Position numbers and translations under genes: made by a program. A stretch of DNA of 64,000 nt from Batkoa obscura (Eukaryota; Entomophthoromycota; Entomophthoromycetes; Entomophthorales; Batkoaceae), in the NCBI GenBank assembly GCA_030770535.1, contig JASVEC010000002.1, positions 1,426,001-1,490,000 on the forward strand, in the 5' to 3' direction. This document shows, one piece after another, positions 35,557-46,307 of the stretch. The notes below the pieces were generated by a model. That model was not told the DNA's origin, ran no database searches, and worked only from the letters and a program-made list of their open reading frames with translations. Numbering within the stretch: position 1 is the first letter of the stretch; every line of letters begins with the position of its first letter.

Positions 35557-36811
35557 TACCTTGTATTTGGGCAATAACCTAAATATTCTAGATTTTTATC
35601 TTTTGAATCTATATGCTTTATTAAAATTACATTTTCCTTAATAAGCTCTTCTTGGTAATAATAATATCCTTCAAGTTCCTCTTGATTGTAAGGTGAATAA
35701 GCCAAACTATACCTTATACCCCTACTTACAACTTTGAACAAACATTTGCTCGAAAAGCGCAACTCAAGCAGTTTAATTGGATCCAATAAGTTGAGCGTAT
35801 CTTCTCATAGAAGACCAAGTAATAAATCAAATTTTAACAACGTTTATAAATATGATAAAGAGAAAGGAATTCAATATTTAAATTCTATATGCTATATTTT
35901 AAACTATTTTATAGGCAACTTTATTATAAAATGCTAATAAAAAATAAAGATCATTAAAAATGCATTAGTGATTTTATATAGTAGTATAGTAATAAGACCA
36001 TTAAATAAACAAATAATGGGCAACTTAAGTTAAGTTTTCCATAAATTAAACAGTATACAAAGATGAATTACGAAGTGATGACTCTATAGCTAATAATAAA
36101 ATCCTTTATACAACTAACAGCAGTGAGTTAAAAGCTATTTTGCTATCAAAGTATTACTATTATGATAACAATATTAATTTCTGCTTAGTACAATTCATGT
36201 CATAGTTAATGAATATATTGTGTTATATTTTTATACATTGATTCTTTATAGTTTTTATTATCTCCGCTTTATATCCATCTATTTGATGTTTATTTAAACT
36301 AAATGTTCATAAATAAATTCCATTTTATATTTTAAATCAAGCTATATTGAATCAAATAATAGATTAAATCTTGTTGTTTTAGCTTTAATAACTGTGATGA
36401 TAAAATGGCTGTTCTCTGGGGTTAACAATTCTAATTTTAGCGCAGTATATACACATAAATAATAATAATACTATTTTATTTATCTCATTCTTTCTTTTCA
36501 AAATCTAACATTCCTTAACTCTTTTATATAAGTTTTTATTAAATATGAATCAAAATGCATTTCAATGTTAACTCGAACACAATTGTACTAGATTCGTATT
36601 AAGTACTTTAGTGTAGTTTTTACAACATGTTTTTCGAAGATCCCGAAAACAATAAAACTGCCTTGCTTCCAATACCCTATTTACCTCTTCATCTATTATA
36701 TCAGTGCTTCTCTTTCACCTCATTACTTTCTCAAATTTTGGAACTTTTTTCTAGAATAAATTACGCAACTTTAAATTAAACAAACCATTTTTTGATAAAA
36801 AATCAACCATA

Positions 36812-38104
36812 ATGTTAGCCGAAGCTCATGGATATTTAAACAATTCTAACACATTTAAATTAAAAGGTTTATCAGAGTCTAATTTAAGATTCATACTTAG
36901 TCATTTTTCGTTATATCAACAATCTTTGTTTCTAAGAGTTTGTAAAGAATGGCGATCACTATTATTACCTTTAGTTTGGGAATCTACAGACATTGGATTA
37001 TCATTTAAAATGCAAAAGCAAAAATTAAAAACAATAAAAAAATATGGTCATTTTATTAAGCACTTAACTACAGATATTTATGGATATCCAGCCCTTAATA
37101 GTTTTAAGCATCCAAATTTAAAATCAATCTCAGCCACTTTACACACTTACCTATTAGCTATTCATAGTAAGTTTGATTTGAGTTTACACCACTTAACTTA
37201 TCAGTTTTATATCCAAAGAATACCTACAAAAACCTTTTTATTTCAAAAAAATATCGATCTGGCCCAAATATTTCATAGCTTAAAAAGTATAACGTTACCA
37301 GAAGTAAATTCAGGTCCAGTTTTAGAAGTTATTAATTTACTTCCACCAACTTTAAGCTCAGTTGCGTTGACAGATAGTGGCTATCAATTACCTTATTTTG
37401 AAAAAGTGTTTTGTAAAGTTCCTAAACTCAAACATTTAAGATTAGGCTTTAAACTTTATACCTTTGAGAATTTTTTATATTTACAATCAAACTTATTTGA
37501 AGACTTAGAAAGTTTAACTTTCAAAGGCTTTATGGTTCGTGGTTTTGATGAACTATATTTTGAGCTTGAAAATTTTCCTAAATTAAATAGGATAGAATGT
37601 ATTTATTGCACCCCTTTAATCCTAGTTGGTTCTTCAAAAATAACTTCCCTATATTTTTTGGGCATGAATATTAATTATATTGAACTTAGTGATTCTTCTT
37701 TTCAGTATTTAAGAAAGTTAACTTTAATTGAATGTTTTAATTTAACTTCGCAGCAGTTATACTCTATACTTAAACTACCTAATTTAACCTATCTACATTT
37801 AGAATCTAAATGTTCAAATTACGTTTTACTATTAGATTCGATTTACCCAACCTCAAAATCGTCGATTATTACCTTAGAACTTACCGGTTTTGTCCTTGGA
37901 GCTGCATTTTTCAAGTTCATTCTGAATTCGTGTTACCTCTTGCAAAAACTGTCCCTTTTTGATTGTAGCTTAGAAAATAATATCAATGGATTATATCTTA
38001 CTTTGGGGCCTAAATTAAGACTTAAACTTGGTTCAATGCTATTTAGATTAATTGATTGCGATACTGAACTATCTAAACTCCAAAATAACCTTTTCCTTCG
38101 TTAA
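36812..38104 (+). CDS. F-box/LRR-like protein
   Basis: 430 residues, single exon. Residues 20-60 (LSESNLRFILSHFSLYQQSLFLRVCKEWRSLLLPLVWES) fit an F-box: leading helices, then the VCKEWRSLLLPLVW pattern. The rest is a series of irregular Leu-rich repeats such as LPNLTYLHLES, FKGFMVRGFDEL and LQKLSLFDCSL. Such proteins usually link substrates to an SCF ubiquitin ligase through Skp1, and are numerous and fast-evolving in fungi. The substrate is unknown. It is convergent with the NFKBIL1-like gene. The start codon is the first ATG, with stops upstream. Confidence 0.7.
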   Translation: MLAEAHGYLNNSNTFKLKGLSESNLRFILSHFSLYQQSLFLRVCKEWRSLLLPLVWESTDIGLSFKMQKQKLKTIKKYGHFIKHLTTDIYGYPALNSFKHPNLKSISATLHTYLLAIHSKFDLSLHHLTYQFYIQRIPTKTFLFQKNIDLAQIFHSLKSITLPEVNSGPVLEVINLLPPTLSSVALTDSGYQLPYFEKVFCKVPKLKHLRLGFKLYTFENFLYLQSNLFEDLESLTFKGFMVRGFDELYFELENFPKLNRIECIYCTPLILVGSSKITSLYFLGMNINYIELSDSSFQYLRKLTLIECFNLTSQQLYSILKLPNLTYLHLESKCSNYVLLLDSIYPTSKSSIITLELTGFVLGAAFFKFILNSCYLLQKLSLFDCSLENNINGLYLTLGPKLRLKLGSMLFRLIDCDTELSKLQNNLFLR

Positions 38105-38413
38105 CTCACATTTCAGTAAATTACTTGCTTTTCTGGTTATTTGTATATGTATAACCTAGTTTGATTTATCTCCTTATAAACCTTTTTTCATCATTAAAGG
38201 TAAGCTAACTTATATCAATATAACTTTGATAATAAAGTTCAGGTAACTTTATATAAGACGTCATCTTAAATACTAACTAAAAAAATTAGTAAATCGAAAC
38301 TAATATACAATATAAAATAGTAGTAAAAAAGGCTAAATCCATACATCAAACGTTGAAAATAAAAATATACTTGAACAAAAGTCCTGATTGGAACCAATTT
38401 GTATCTCGTTTAA
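38105..38413. other. Short convergent intergenic region
   Basis: About 310 bp between two convergent genes; nothing recognised. Confidence 0.6.
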
Positions 38414-39283
38414 TTAAAGATCCCTCCAAAGTTCTTGAAACAACATTGATAAATAGTTAACAAGGTGGTGTGCAATTTTGATCTGTTTTTTAGCTACAGC
38501 TGAGTCAGTGGTGTTGATACAATCTAATTTAGGCAAAATTGCAAAGTTAGAAAATTTATCCGGGTGAAATTTTAACAATTCTCGTTTTAGAATGATTTTG
38601 CTCTTATCTAAATCCACCTTTAGGTCAACATTTAAATAGCTTGTTATGGTAGATTTGTTAATATATTTTGAAAACTCTGGATTGTCCTCATCCAAAGTTA
38701 GGATTGACGTAATTATTTCTTTTCTAAAGGGCCAGGGTATATTATATATTTGGAAACCCTCTATTTTCTTATCACAGTTTTGTAAATAAGAGTTATTATT
38801 GATAATATCTGTCCATTCTTTGAAGTAATATAGCCTTTCTTTAGTATTGTTTGCTTTAGATTCTTCTTTTTTGGCGGAATTTCTTTTCTTCTTCTTTTTA
38901 TTTTCTTTATCTTTATGCCCATTATCCTCCACTTTAGAACGTGATCTAGCTCCCTCAGTATATTTTTGCCTTTTCCTTCGCATACCGTCAATTATATATC
39001 TTCTATACTCTTCTTCGTCCATGTCCATTAACTGGTCTTTATTTTTTTGGTCATGGTAAGTTTGTTGAAACCTATGGTGCCAAAAATCTGGCTCTTCTTC
39101 ACCAAGAGTATCCATTAAGTGATCTTGCCACTCTCTTTCTTTTAAATCTTGATCTAAACTGGCTCTGTTATAATCTTCATCAAATTGATAGTTGTCCGTA
39201 TAATAGTTGCTTTTCGGCTTTTTATGACTCTCCTCTTTTCGTTTTCTCTCCCTTTTCTTAGGTGATTTTAATTTTAATTTCAT
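38414..39283 (-). CDS. NFKBIL1-like (IkB-like 1) protein
   Basis: About 289 residues from the ATG at 39283. The N terminus is very basic (MKLKLKSPKKRERKRKEESH). Acidic and charged helices follow, with WQDHLMDTLGEEEPDFW and EEEYRRYIIDGMRRKRQKY. The C-terminal third has IPWPFRKEIITSIL, then a J-domain-like LLKFHPDKFSN in place of the canonical HPD-containing helix. This order (basic start, acidic coils, PWP, LLxxHPDKF) is that of the C-terminal region of NFKBIL1 and its fungal homologues, which lack the animal ankyrin repeats. NFKBIL1 has been linked to mRNA processing; a role here is inference. An in-frame extension to 39352 exists, but the basic start matches the family better. Confidence 0.72.
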   Translation of the reverse strand: MKLKLKSPKKRERKRKEESHKKPKSNYYTDNYQFDEDYNRASLDQDLKEREWQDHLMDTLGEEEPDFWHHRFQQTYHDQKNKDQLMDMDEEEYRRYIIDGMRRKRQKYTEGARSRSKVEDNGHKDKENKKKKKRNSAKKEESKANNTKERLYYFKEWTDIINNNSYLQNCDKKIEGFQIYNIPWPFRKEIITSILTLDEDNPEFSKYINKSTITSYLNVDLKVDLDKSKIILKRELLKFHPDKFSNFAILPKLDCINTTDSAVAKKQIKIAHHLVNYLSMLFQELWRDL

Positions 39284-40174
39284 AGTCACAATTAAAAAAG
39301 TTAGTGTTTCATAAAATATATCACTATGAATGCGTAGCCTCATTTTATGCAATTTAATTTGCGTATTTTAGAAATTAAGGAGCGTTGGGTACTAGCTTAT
39401 TAAAACATCATTGCTGTCGACATAGAGGTATTTAAAATAGCAGTGTTTGATATGATAAGTAATATTGTGATTTACGATTTCAATTATTTGGACAATAAGA
39501 TATGCGCGAATTACATACCTAAATACTATAAGACTATTTTATGATAAGCAAAGTAATAAACTTTATGTCCGACGATTTTAATAAGGTTAAAAAAACAACA
39601 TAATATAACTAAAATAAGCTATTATATTAATACTATAGTATTAATATTCATACTTCAAATTACGATTCTGTATTTTTGATGCTTTTTCTAAACATTATAG
39701 GGGATGTACTTTTTTGTTTAAGAATTTTATCAACAATCTTTCCGCTCAAATAGTGCTTAAAAAATGGAGAAAGTGATAAAACCGAGAAAAACATCTCTGT
39801 ATTTAAAAAAAATTCACTTAAAAATTCGCATAATTAAGCCTTTATAGCTATAGGCTTAGCTTTAGAATGACATGGTAGTACTTACTACATGTCTCTTTAA
39901 AAAAATATTTTATTTTATAGATCAATGATTATCCTATTTGTAGCACTTAACAAAAAGAAACAGATTTAATTACAAGAACTTATCTATAATATAAAATGTT
40001 ATTTTTAACATCAATTAGTGATACTTAAAATTTGATAATACTTAAAGGTTGTTTAATTATAAAAAATTTAAAATGATAACAAAATCGAGATATTACATTT
40101 TATATTCCGTTTTATTTATTAAATGTTAACTTTGAAAGTATGGAAGCTGGTTTAATAAAAAGAATTAAACTTAT
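39284..40174. other. Intergenic with one MITE copy
   Basis: About 890 bp of AT-rich DNA with one dispersed-element copy at 39.7 kb; nothing else recognised. Confidence 0.6.
39696..39802 (-). repeat. 105-bp MITE copy 7
   Basis: Reverse orientation; AGGGGATGTACTTTTTTG left end, CTCAAATAGTGCTT core, ACATCTCTGTAT right end. Confidence 0.8.
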
Positions 40175-40420
40175 CTAAAGTCCAAGTCCAAGTCCAGATA
40201 AGAGACCTCCAGCAACTGGTATGTTAGAAAGCATACCACCAGAACCCTCACTGCTACCTCCGCCTCCTAATAAACCTCCTAACAAGTCTCCTCCTCCTCC
40301 TCCTCCTCCTAATATACCGCCTAATAATCCTCCAAGAAGATCGTCTCCACTATCTCTTCTGGCCATAGGCATACTGCTAATTGAACTTACAGCAAGAAAT
40401 AAAATAAAGTTTAATTTCAT
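40175..40420 (-). CDS. Small secreted Gly/Leu-rich protein A1
   Basis: 81 residues. A signal peptide (MKLNFILFLAVSSISSMP) is followed by a dibasic R21-R22, then a mature part made almost wholly of Gly, Leu and Ser (DLLGGLLGGILGGGG). It ends in SNIPVAGGLLSGLGLGL. No Cys. The paralogue A2 at 50253-50561 has the same signal, dibasic site and C terminus. The plan resembles Kex2-processed, surface-active fungal secreted proteins, but I know no named family. It is divergent from B1 at 41429. A minus-strand TATATAAA lies at 40498-40505. Confidence 0.82.
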   Translation of the reverse strand: MKLNFILFLAVSSISSMPMARRDSGDDLLGGLLGGILGGGGGGGDLLGGLLGGGGSSEGSGGMLSNIPVAGGLLSGLGLGL

Positions 40421-40497
40421 TGTTATTATTAAGGATAGTAATGGTAGTAAATTAAGTTATTTGTATTTTTTTGAATTTTAATCCCGATAAACAATTA

Positions 40498-40505
40498 TTT
40501 ATATA
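40498..40505 (-). promoter_or_regulatory. TATA box of A1
   Basis: TATATAAA on the minus strand, 78 bp before the A1 start codon. Confidence 0.55.
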
Positions 40506-40631
40506 CTACTTTTCTTCTTTTCTTTTTGTTTAATAAATTACGATAAGCATACCTTTTTACTCCCCTTTCCCTCTGTTCTCCTAATTATCTACCAGATATA
40601 CTGATATTTTGTATTTTTATCCATTTTTGTT

Positions 40632-40659
40632 GTTAATTAAGTTAATTAAGTTAATTAAG
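40632..40659. repeat. (GTTAATTAA)3 minisatellite
   Basis: Three perfect 9-bp units containing the palindrome TTAATTAA, in the divergent promoter of A1 and B1. Confidence 0.8.
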
Positions 40660-41361
40660 CTAAAACTCAATTAACTCGCATTAAGTATTATTTAGCTTAA
40701 TTTAATTAAAATGTTATTACATTGATTAATTTTAGATGGGCTGAATATTATACATTATTAATATACTAGTTGTAGCCAAAGGACTGAGGTTAATTATGGT
40801 AAATAATGATAAATAAATTAACACACCTATTGCGGATCTATTTCTACCTAATTAGTGGTATTTTTTGGAAGCATTTATTTGTATAGTTCATTTCTTTAAG
40901 CCTAATCACCAAGATTCATCAAAATTTTTAGTAAATTTATATTCTTAAACAAACAGTTAATTAAGTCACAATATAATTACAGCAGTTATATCTAAATGAC
41001 TAGAAAGTGTCTGACATCAAAAATGCTTGATATGATAAATCAATGGCATAGTATACTACAGCTAAACCAAAATAACATTTAAATATTTACAGCTATATTA
41101 AAAAAATTTCCAAATTAAAAAACCTTTTACATTTCTTCTTTATAGATCAACAACCACTAAAACTAAAAGTGATATAGTTGTATGGATTTAGAGGAGTAAA
41201 CTAAGGGTTCCTGTTCCCAAAATCATTTATATAAGAGGCAGTAGCTGAGATGCCCTACCAGGTTCAAACATTATGGTATGAAAGGTATCAGAGAAAAATT
41301 AAAAAACAATAAATAATAGCTTTAAAACTTAACTAAAACTAAATATTTAAATAATGAAAAC

Positions 41362-41369
41362 TATATAAG
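41362..41369 (+). promoter_or_regulatory. TATA box of B1
   Basis: TATATAAG 60 bp before the B1 start codon. Confidence 0.55.
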
Positions 41370-41428
41370 CAATAGAGAATATGAATGGTAAGAATTTTAT
41401 TTAAACATATTGTCAAATATTAACTTAA

Positions 41429-41755
41429 ATGAAAGTCATAAATCTGATAGCAGTCATACTTGTTAGTGGGATAATGCCTGGTGAAGTTCAACTAGAACGT
41501 CGTAAATCCTTTATTGAAACCCACCAAGAACATGGGCATTTACCTGGAGGAAAAAACAACCCTGGGTTTGGTATATCCTTGATTCCTCAAGCCCTGTCTA
41601 TTTTAAAAGGTCAAAGCTTCTTATCTATTTTAGATGGATATAACAAAGAGGCTGATACAAAGGAGGGGATGCAGTATACAGAAGAAGGTCCATCTAATAG
41701 TGGTTTATTATCTGGATTAGGTCTATCCAGTCTTTTGGGTGGTATTATTTAAGTA
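41429..41755 (+). CDS. Small secreted protein B1 (HEHGHLPGG type)
   Basis: 107 residues. Signal peptide MKVINLIAVILVSGIMPG, a dibasic site at R24-R25 (QLERR), then KSFIETHQEHGHLPGGKNNP and PGFGISLIPQ. The C terminus is Gly/Ser/Leu-rich (GLLSGLGLSSLLGGII) and echoes the tails of A1 and A2. The paralogue B2 at 48420-48737 differs at only three of the 37 residues from ERR to LSIL, although the flanks have drifted. This suggests the His-containing block is the working part. No named family is recognised. Confidence 0.82.
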
Positions 41756-41849
41756 TAATTCGATATATAATTTATTGATCACTGATTTTTTTTCAATAAA
41801 TCCAAATTTTAATATAGAGAGAGTTTTTTTACTTTAAAATCATTTAAAC

Positions 41850-41957
41850 ATATGGGAGCGTTTGTTTTGACTTCATTACTTTTTCCGTTTTTTAAACACT
41901 ATTTAAGTGGAAAATTTGTTAGTAAAATTGTTAAACACAAAAATACATCTCCATATG
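41850..41957 (+). repeat. 105-bp MITE copy 8 (pair with copy 9)
   Basis: Forward orientation; TATGGGAGCGTTTG left end, core decayed to AAACACTATTTAAGTGG, right end ACATCTCCATATGG shared with copy 9. Confidence 0.8.
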
Positions 41958-42053
41958 GGGATGTATTTTTGTGTTTAAGAATTTTACTACCCTTTTCCAC
42001 TCGAATAGCACTTAAAAGATAGAAAAAGTGATAAAGCCAAAAAATATTTCCAA
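41951..42053 (-). repeat. 105-bp MITE copy 9 (pair with copy 8)
   Basis: Reverse orientation, joined to copy 8 through the shared CCATATGG. Right end decayed (TATTTCCAATTAT). Confidence 0.8.
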
Positions 42054-43665
42054 TTATGAAAAAAGCATCATTTAAACTTAAAATAACAGATGAGTCCCTT
42101 AAATTGGTACATTAAAGTGTAGCTTGTTTCAACTTTCCTTATTCTAAACTGTATTTTGCTATTGCTTTGATTAGATGCTTTAATTGATTTATCATTTGTT
42201 TATTTTTATATAAGATTTTGCTCTACACTGACATATATTTAAAATAAAGACACGTCAATCAAATCAACAAATAACCTTTATAAATAACATAGTATATTTT
42301 ACAAGTTATTTATTGCTCGATATTTACAAACTGACTAATGGCTTTAAAACTTTGTTTAAAAATAAAAGCTATAAGCTAAAATAAAGGGGTTGTAAAGTTA
42401 AATTAAATGAAAAATAGTTAGATGCATTAGGCATATTTAAAGAATTAAGATAAAAAAGCATTAGTTAACATATTTCATTTTGATTTTTTATTTAAATATT
42501 AAATGATGTTAACAAGCTAAAAAAACAAGGTATTGTCCAGCTTTTTGTTCAGTTCATTGCTTTTGAATACAATAGTTAGTAGAAGAGTGGTCTGCTCTAT
42601 TGAAGTAAGCGGACTTTTAATCATTGAACTCAAGAATACATAAAATTAGAATCCTCTCATAGCATAGTATTTGATATAGGATTGAGATATTTAAAATACT
42701 ATATAGTACAGAAGTATTTTATGGATAATAAACCCTCTTATTATAAAATTTTCATGTAAATATACTAAAACTGGAATTTAGTTTTAAAGTAGTTGGGAGT
42801 TTAAAGACGAATTTAAGCTATTTTTACTATAGAATAGTTTTAGGTTTTATTAAAAACATGTTAAAAAATAAAGATTACCTTATTTAAAGTACTAAAGTCT
42901 CAACACAAATATACAACTTAAGAGTCACGATTTTAAAGCCATGATATGCTTTATTTAACTATAATATTAATTTTTATTGTAACAAAACATATAAAGATAT
43001 CTTATTTAGTCTATAAATTCAATTACATAATTAAGTAAGAAAAATGAGAATCTATAATCCTGTCATATTCAACAGTAAATGTAAATTAAAGTTGGTTTCT
43101 AATAATTTATTAAACAGCCTTAATAAAATAATAACTTTCGAAATGTATCTATTTAATATTGTAGAATAAACAATGTAAGACAAAGGCTAAGTCAATTAAA
43201 TTAGAGTATATAATCTTCATTTAAAAATTTAATAAACTTTTGATTTTTAATTATGAGTTCATAATTTCCAAAAATAGTAAATTAGAAATAGGGATATTTG
43301 TTTATGAAATTTAGAATTATAAAATAATAAATATATTGGTATTAACTTAGTATTACTACCGGGTACGAATATCTTGAAACACAACATACGAATATTAGCT
43401 AGAATATATAATATCATGATTAAGGTACCCATGAAAAAAATAATATGAATCAGCTAGGCTTAAAAATAAAATGAGAGGTTCGAAGCCTAGGAAGCAAGAA
43501 TAAATTTTAGAGTTACTAAAGTAAGAGGTAAAGTGGAGGGTTAATAAGATAGTTACAAAAATAATATAAATAGTTGGATTGAAACAATCATTTAAAAATA
43601 TTTTTATTTATTTTAATTAAAGCGCTTATAAGTTAATATCAAGTTTACAACAAGAAATAAATAAG

Positions 43666-44661
43666 ATGACTACTAGTTCATTTTTGTATCCAAGTCAAAT
43701 AAATTTAGAGACATTTCCTTTCAGTAAATTTAATAGTTGGCAGGCTCAAGGAGTAAGCTATGTATTCATAGTAACTAACGTATTATCATTAATACCAAGT
43801 TTGTTAATATTGATTTCTGTACTAGTTTATAAAAGGATGCAAACTACTGATAATATGATAGTAATGCAAATAGCTATCATTGATGTTATTTATGCAACAT
43901 GGACAATCATATGGGTATCTGTCAAACTATCAACTAATTATATGGTGCTAAATATGACCGCATGCAAAGTTGAAGCAGCAATTTCAGCAATCTGTAAAAT
44001 AACCTGGTTATACTCAGCTTTGGTATGTGCATTCTGGAGATATTATACAATCGTAAAAGGAGAGAACATTTCCAAGAGAGGCGTACTTTTACTACAATTG
44101 ACCCAATGGATTTTGCCACTATTTGCAGGAATTTTGATCGCAGTAACTAATAGATTTGATTTAATGCCATCTGCAGGATATTGTTACTTGGCTTACAAAC
44201 CGGATGATCCCTTACTGAAAGGATATTATTTTATTACAATCGCAGTTATATTAATACCAACTGTGCTGGCTGTTTACTTTTATTACTCTATCTCCAGGCA
44301 ATTTTATAATATTATGAGACGAGTAAACGAATCTTCACAAAGTTATTTAGTTGATATGAGTGATGAAAAATCTAGCTATCAGGCAATTAGTGAAAAAGAA
44401 AATTTAGCAGTTAATCCAAGTTTAGAAAAATATAGGGCAGTAGCATTTCGCTCAATCATGTACTGCTTAATATTTATTCTATCCTTCTTACCCTATGGTG
44501 TTACAATGATTTACGAATTAATTACTGATACTCCACGTAGCGACACTGTTGACTTTTGGGTAGTTTCTGCTATCATGATCCATAAAGTATTATCTCCTAT
44601 GGTTACTCTATTCATCAATGCATCTATTTTAGCTCAGGTTAAAAAGATATTATCACTTTAA
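43666..44661 (+). CDS. Rhodopsin-like 7TM receptor 3
   Basis: 331 residues, single exon, seven helices. It is a clear paralogue of the receptor at 26942-27958: QTTDNMIVMQIAIID in helix 2, TACKVEA before helix 3, MPSAGYCYLAYKPDDP in the second outer loop, FILSFLPYGVTMIYELIT in helix 6 and HKVLSPMVTLFINASI in helix 7. The third inner loop is charged and Ser-rich. It lies between the inverted A/B gene pairs and is convergent with chitinase 2, so it may have moved with the duplicated block. Ligand unknown. Confidence 0.8.
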   Translation: MTTSSFLYPSQINLETFPFSKFNSWQAQGVSYVFIVTNVLSLIPSLLILISVLVYKRMQTTDNMIVMQIAIIDVIYATWTIIWVSVKLSTNYMVLNMTACKVEAAISAICKITWLYSALVCAFWRYYTIVKGENISKRGVLLLQLTQWILPLFAGILIAVTNRFDLMPSAGYCYLAYKPDDPLLKGYYFITIAVILIPTVLAVYFYYSISRQFYNIMRRVNESSQSYLVDMSDEKSSYQAISEKENLAVNPSLEKYRAVAFRSIMYCLIFILSFLPYGVTMIYELITDTPRSDTVDFWVVSAIMIHKVLSPMVTLFINASILAQVKKILSL

Positions 44662-45170
44662 ATTATTAAATAAAAATAATGTTAATTAATACTTATATAA
44701 TGCTAATTTATTAAGCTCAGTAGTTATGATGTATTGTAACTGTAGCTATTATAACAGTTTATAATTTTTTATATTTTTAGTAATAGTTTTTTTTAATGAA
44801 TATGAAAAAAGATTACATTAGAAATAATTTGGTATTTAATGAAAAATAATAGCCAAGTGTACAAAATTTATAAATTATTTTGCAATTTTTACATAAATAG
44901 TGTAAATACAGGCTAAAAAAACTTATTCATAATCAAAATGATAATCTCCTTAAGGTAATAAAATAAAGGCTAATATTTTAAATAAGTTCTTCCTTTCGAA
45001 AGATATTTTTTAACAAGACAATCTATTAACTAAATATTTATTATCAGTAAATAGAACATTTAATTGCACTGCATAAAAGCTCCATCTTCAATTTTAGATT
45101 AATTTTGGGTTTTTAGCTACTGGAGTGAATAATGAATATTATTACTAATAGCTTCAAAATATCAGTTAGT
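44662..45170. other. Convergent intergenic region
   Basis: About 510 bp between receptor 3 and chitinase 2 ends. It contains a possible acceptor at about 45119 that could pair with the donor-like GTAAGT at the chitinase stop. Confidence 0.5.
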
Positions 45171-46307
45171 TCACTTACATCCTCCAGTACTACGAACATT
45201 TTGTAAAGCAGTGAGTAATTGATTTTGATAATCGTTATCCATAGCCCATAACATAGCTCCTCTTAAACCGTTACATCTTATATAGTTAGTTTTTGCTTTT
45301 AATGATTGTGTATCATCATAAGCAATGAATGTCTTTGTATTCTTGTTAAATAACCATGGAGTTTGGGTCGTAGTATCGAATTTTCTAATCCACCCAGCAG
45401 TATTGTTGGCTTCTAATGGTGACTTTAAGATCTTTTTAGTGATCAAATCTTTATAAGGATAGCCAGGCAAATTACTGTTGGTGATTTTTTGATATTGATC
45501 AGTATTGGTCATATCAACTCCAACACCTGCTGAAAAACCATAGAAAGGCACACCAACAACTAATTTATCATAAGTAAATCCTGCCTTGCTCCAGTCTTTT
45601 ACAGCCTGTTTAACAGAAAATGGCGCACCTTTACCTGGTTGATAGTCCAATCCACCTAATGGCCCGGTAGTAGCCCCCCAAGGCCCATTTAAGTCATAGC
45701 ACATTAAATTAATCCAATCGAACAAGGGTACAAAAGCTTTGACATCATTTAATGGACCACTTGGACCATCAAATGGCTGTACTCTTACAGCAGCGGTGAT
45801 TAATTTCTTACCTAAAGCAGTACGTAAATCTTTTAATAATAATAGGTAGTTTGCAGTATCTTTTGGAGATATGATATTTCCACCAGCCCCATTTCTTCCA
45901 GGGTATTCCCAATCCAAATCAACACCATCTAGATTGAATTTGTTTACAAAAGCAACAGTGTTTGATATAAATTGCTTCCTTTTGTTAGCATCCGCAGCCA
46001 TTGGAGAGAAATATTTTGATCCGGTCCAACCACCAATGGAGATAGATACCTTGGTGCTAGTCTTATGTGCTTTAGCAACCAAATCTTTTAAAGTGCCTTC
46101 AGTTCCAATTTTAGGATTAAAGCCTTTATCATCAAATAAAGCAAAAGAGTAATTGATGTGAGTTACTTTACTGAAATCGATTGCGCTAACTGGATATTGG
46201 GTTAATGTCCAGTCTGAAAAGTAACCTACTACCACTTTACTGGGAGCTTGACTAGTAACACTGGTGACGGCTAAGCTGACTACTAAAAAGAAGGAAGCGA
46301 ATTTCAT
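45171..46307 (-). CDS. Secreted GH18 chitinase without binding domain
   Basis: 378 residues from the ATG at 46307 (MKFASFFLVVSLAVTSVTSQA), chosen because it opens the signal peptide and matches the paralogue at 9264. The catalytic motif is DGVDLDWEYP, with the Glu as acid/base, and SISIGGWTG and AMLWAMD are present. The protein stops at STGGCK, exactly where the paralogue enters its Thr/Ser linker, so the chitin-binding tail is absent. The stop codon region reads TGTAAGTGA, a perfect GTAAGT donor. Splicing to a downstream AG could swap in a few residues (GLAKNPKLI), but no binding-domain exon is visible downstream. TATATAAA lies at 46372-46379. Confidence 0.93.
   Translation of the reverse strand: MKFASFFLVVSLAVTSVTSQAPSKVVVGYFSDWTLTQYPVSAIDFSKVTHINYSFALFDDKGFNPKIGTEGTLKDLVAKAHKTSTKVSISIGGWTGSKYFSPMAADANKRKQFISNTVAFVNKFNLDGVDLDWEYPGRNGAGGNIISPKDTANYLLLLKDLRTALGKKLITAAVRVQPFDGPSGPLNDVKAFVPLFDWINLMCYDLNGPWGATTGPLGGLDYQPGKGAPFSVKQAVKDWSKAGFTYDKLVVGVPFYGFSAGVGVDMTNTDQYQKITNSNLPGYPYKDLITKKILKSPLEANNTAGWIRKFDTTTQTPWLFNKNTKTFIAYDDTQSLKAKTNYIRCNGLRGAMLWAMDNDYQNQLLTALQNVRSTGGCK

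Larger units (their letters stand above)
31977..36811. other. 4.8-kb gene desert
   Basis: No convincing gene. It holds three MITE copies (32.6, 34.2, 35.4 kb) and a GC-richer island at 33.37-33.87 kb. The short ORFs present lack homology, codon character or splice context. Confidence 0.6.
40421..41428. other. Divergent promoter region A1/B1
   Basis: About 1 kb between two divergent secreted-protein genes. It has TATA boxes at both ends and a (GTTAATTAA)3 minisatellite at 40632-40659; no ORF. Confidence 0.6.
41756..43665. other. Intergenic with a MITE pair
   Basis: 1.9 kb. The first 300 bp hold two joined dispersed-element copies. A TATA-like ATATAAAT at 43563 may serve receptor 3. A hairpin at about 43462-43492 (CTAGGCTT...AAGCCTAG) includes GGTTCGAAGCC but is not a tRNA. 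Confidence 0.55.

Noticed and set aside
35347-35937. Three overlapping ORFs of 67-83 codons
   Set aside because: One lies in MITE copy 6; the others have no homology, lie on opposite strands and show no exon structure.
38847-39059. Ser/Leu/Phe-rich ORF
   Set aside because: Antisense of the Lys/Glu-rich NFKBIL1-like coding region.
43462-43492. Hairpin with GGTTCGAAGCC, resembling a tRNA B box
   Set aside because: No A box, anticodon arm or acceptor stem at tRNA spacing could be found.
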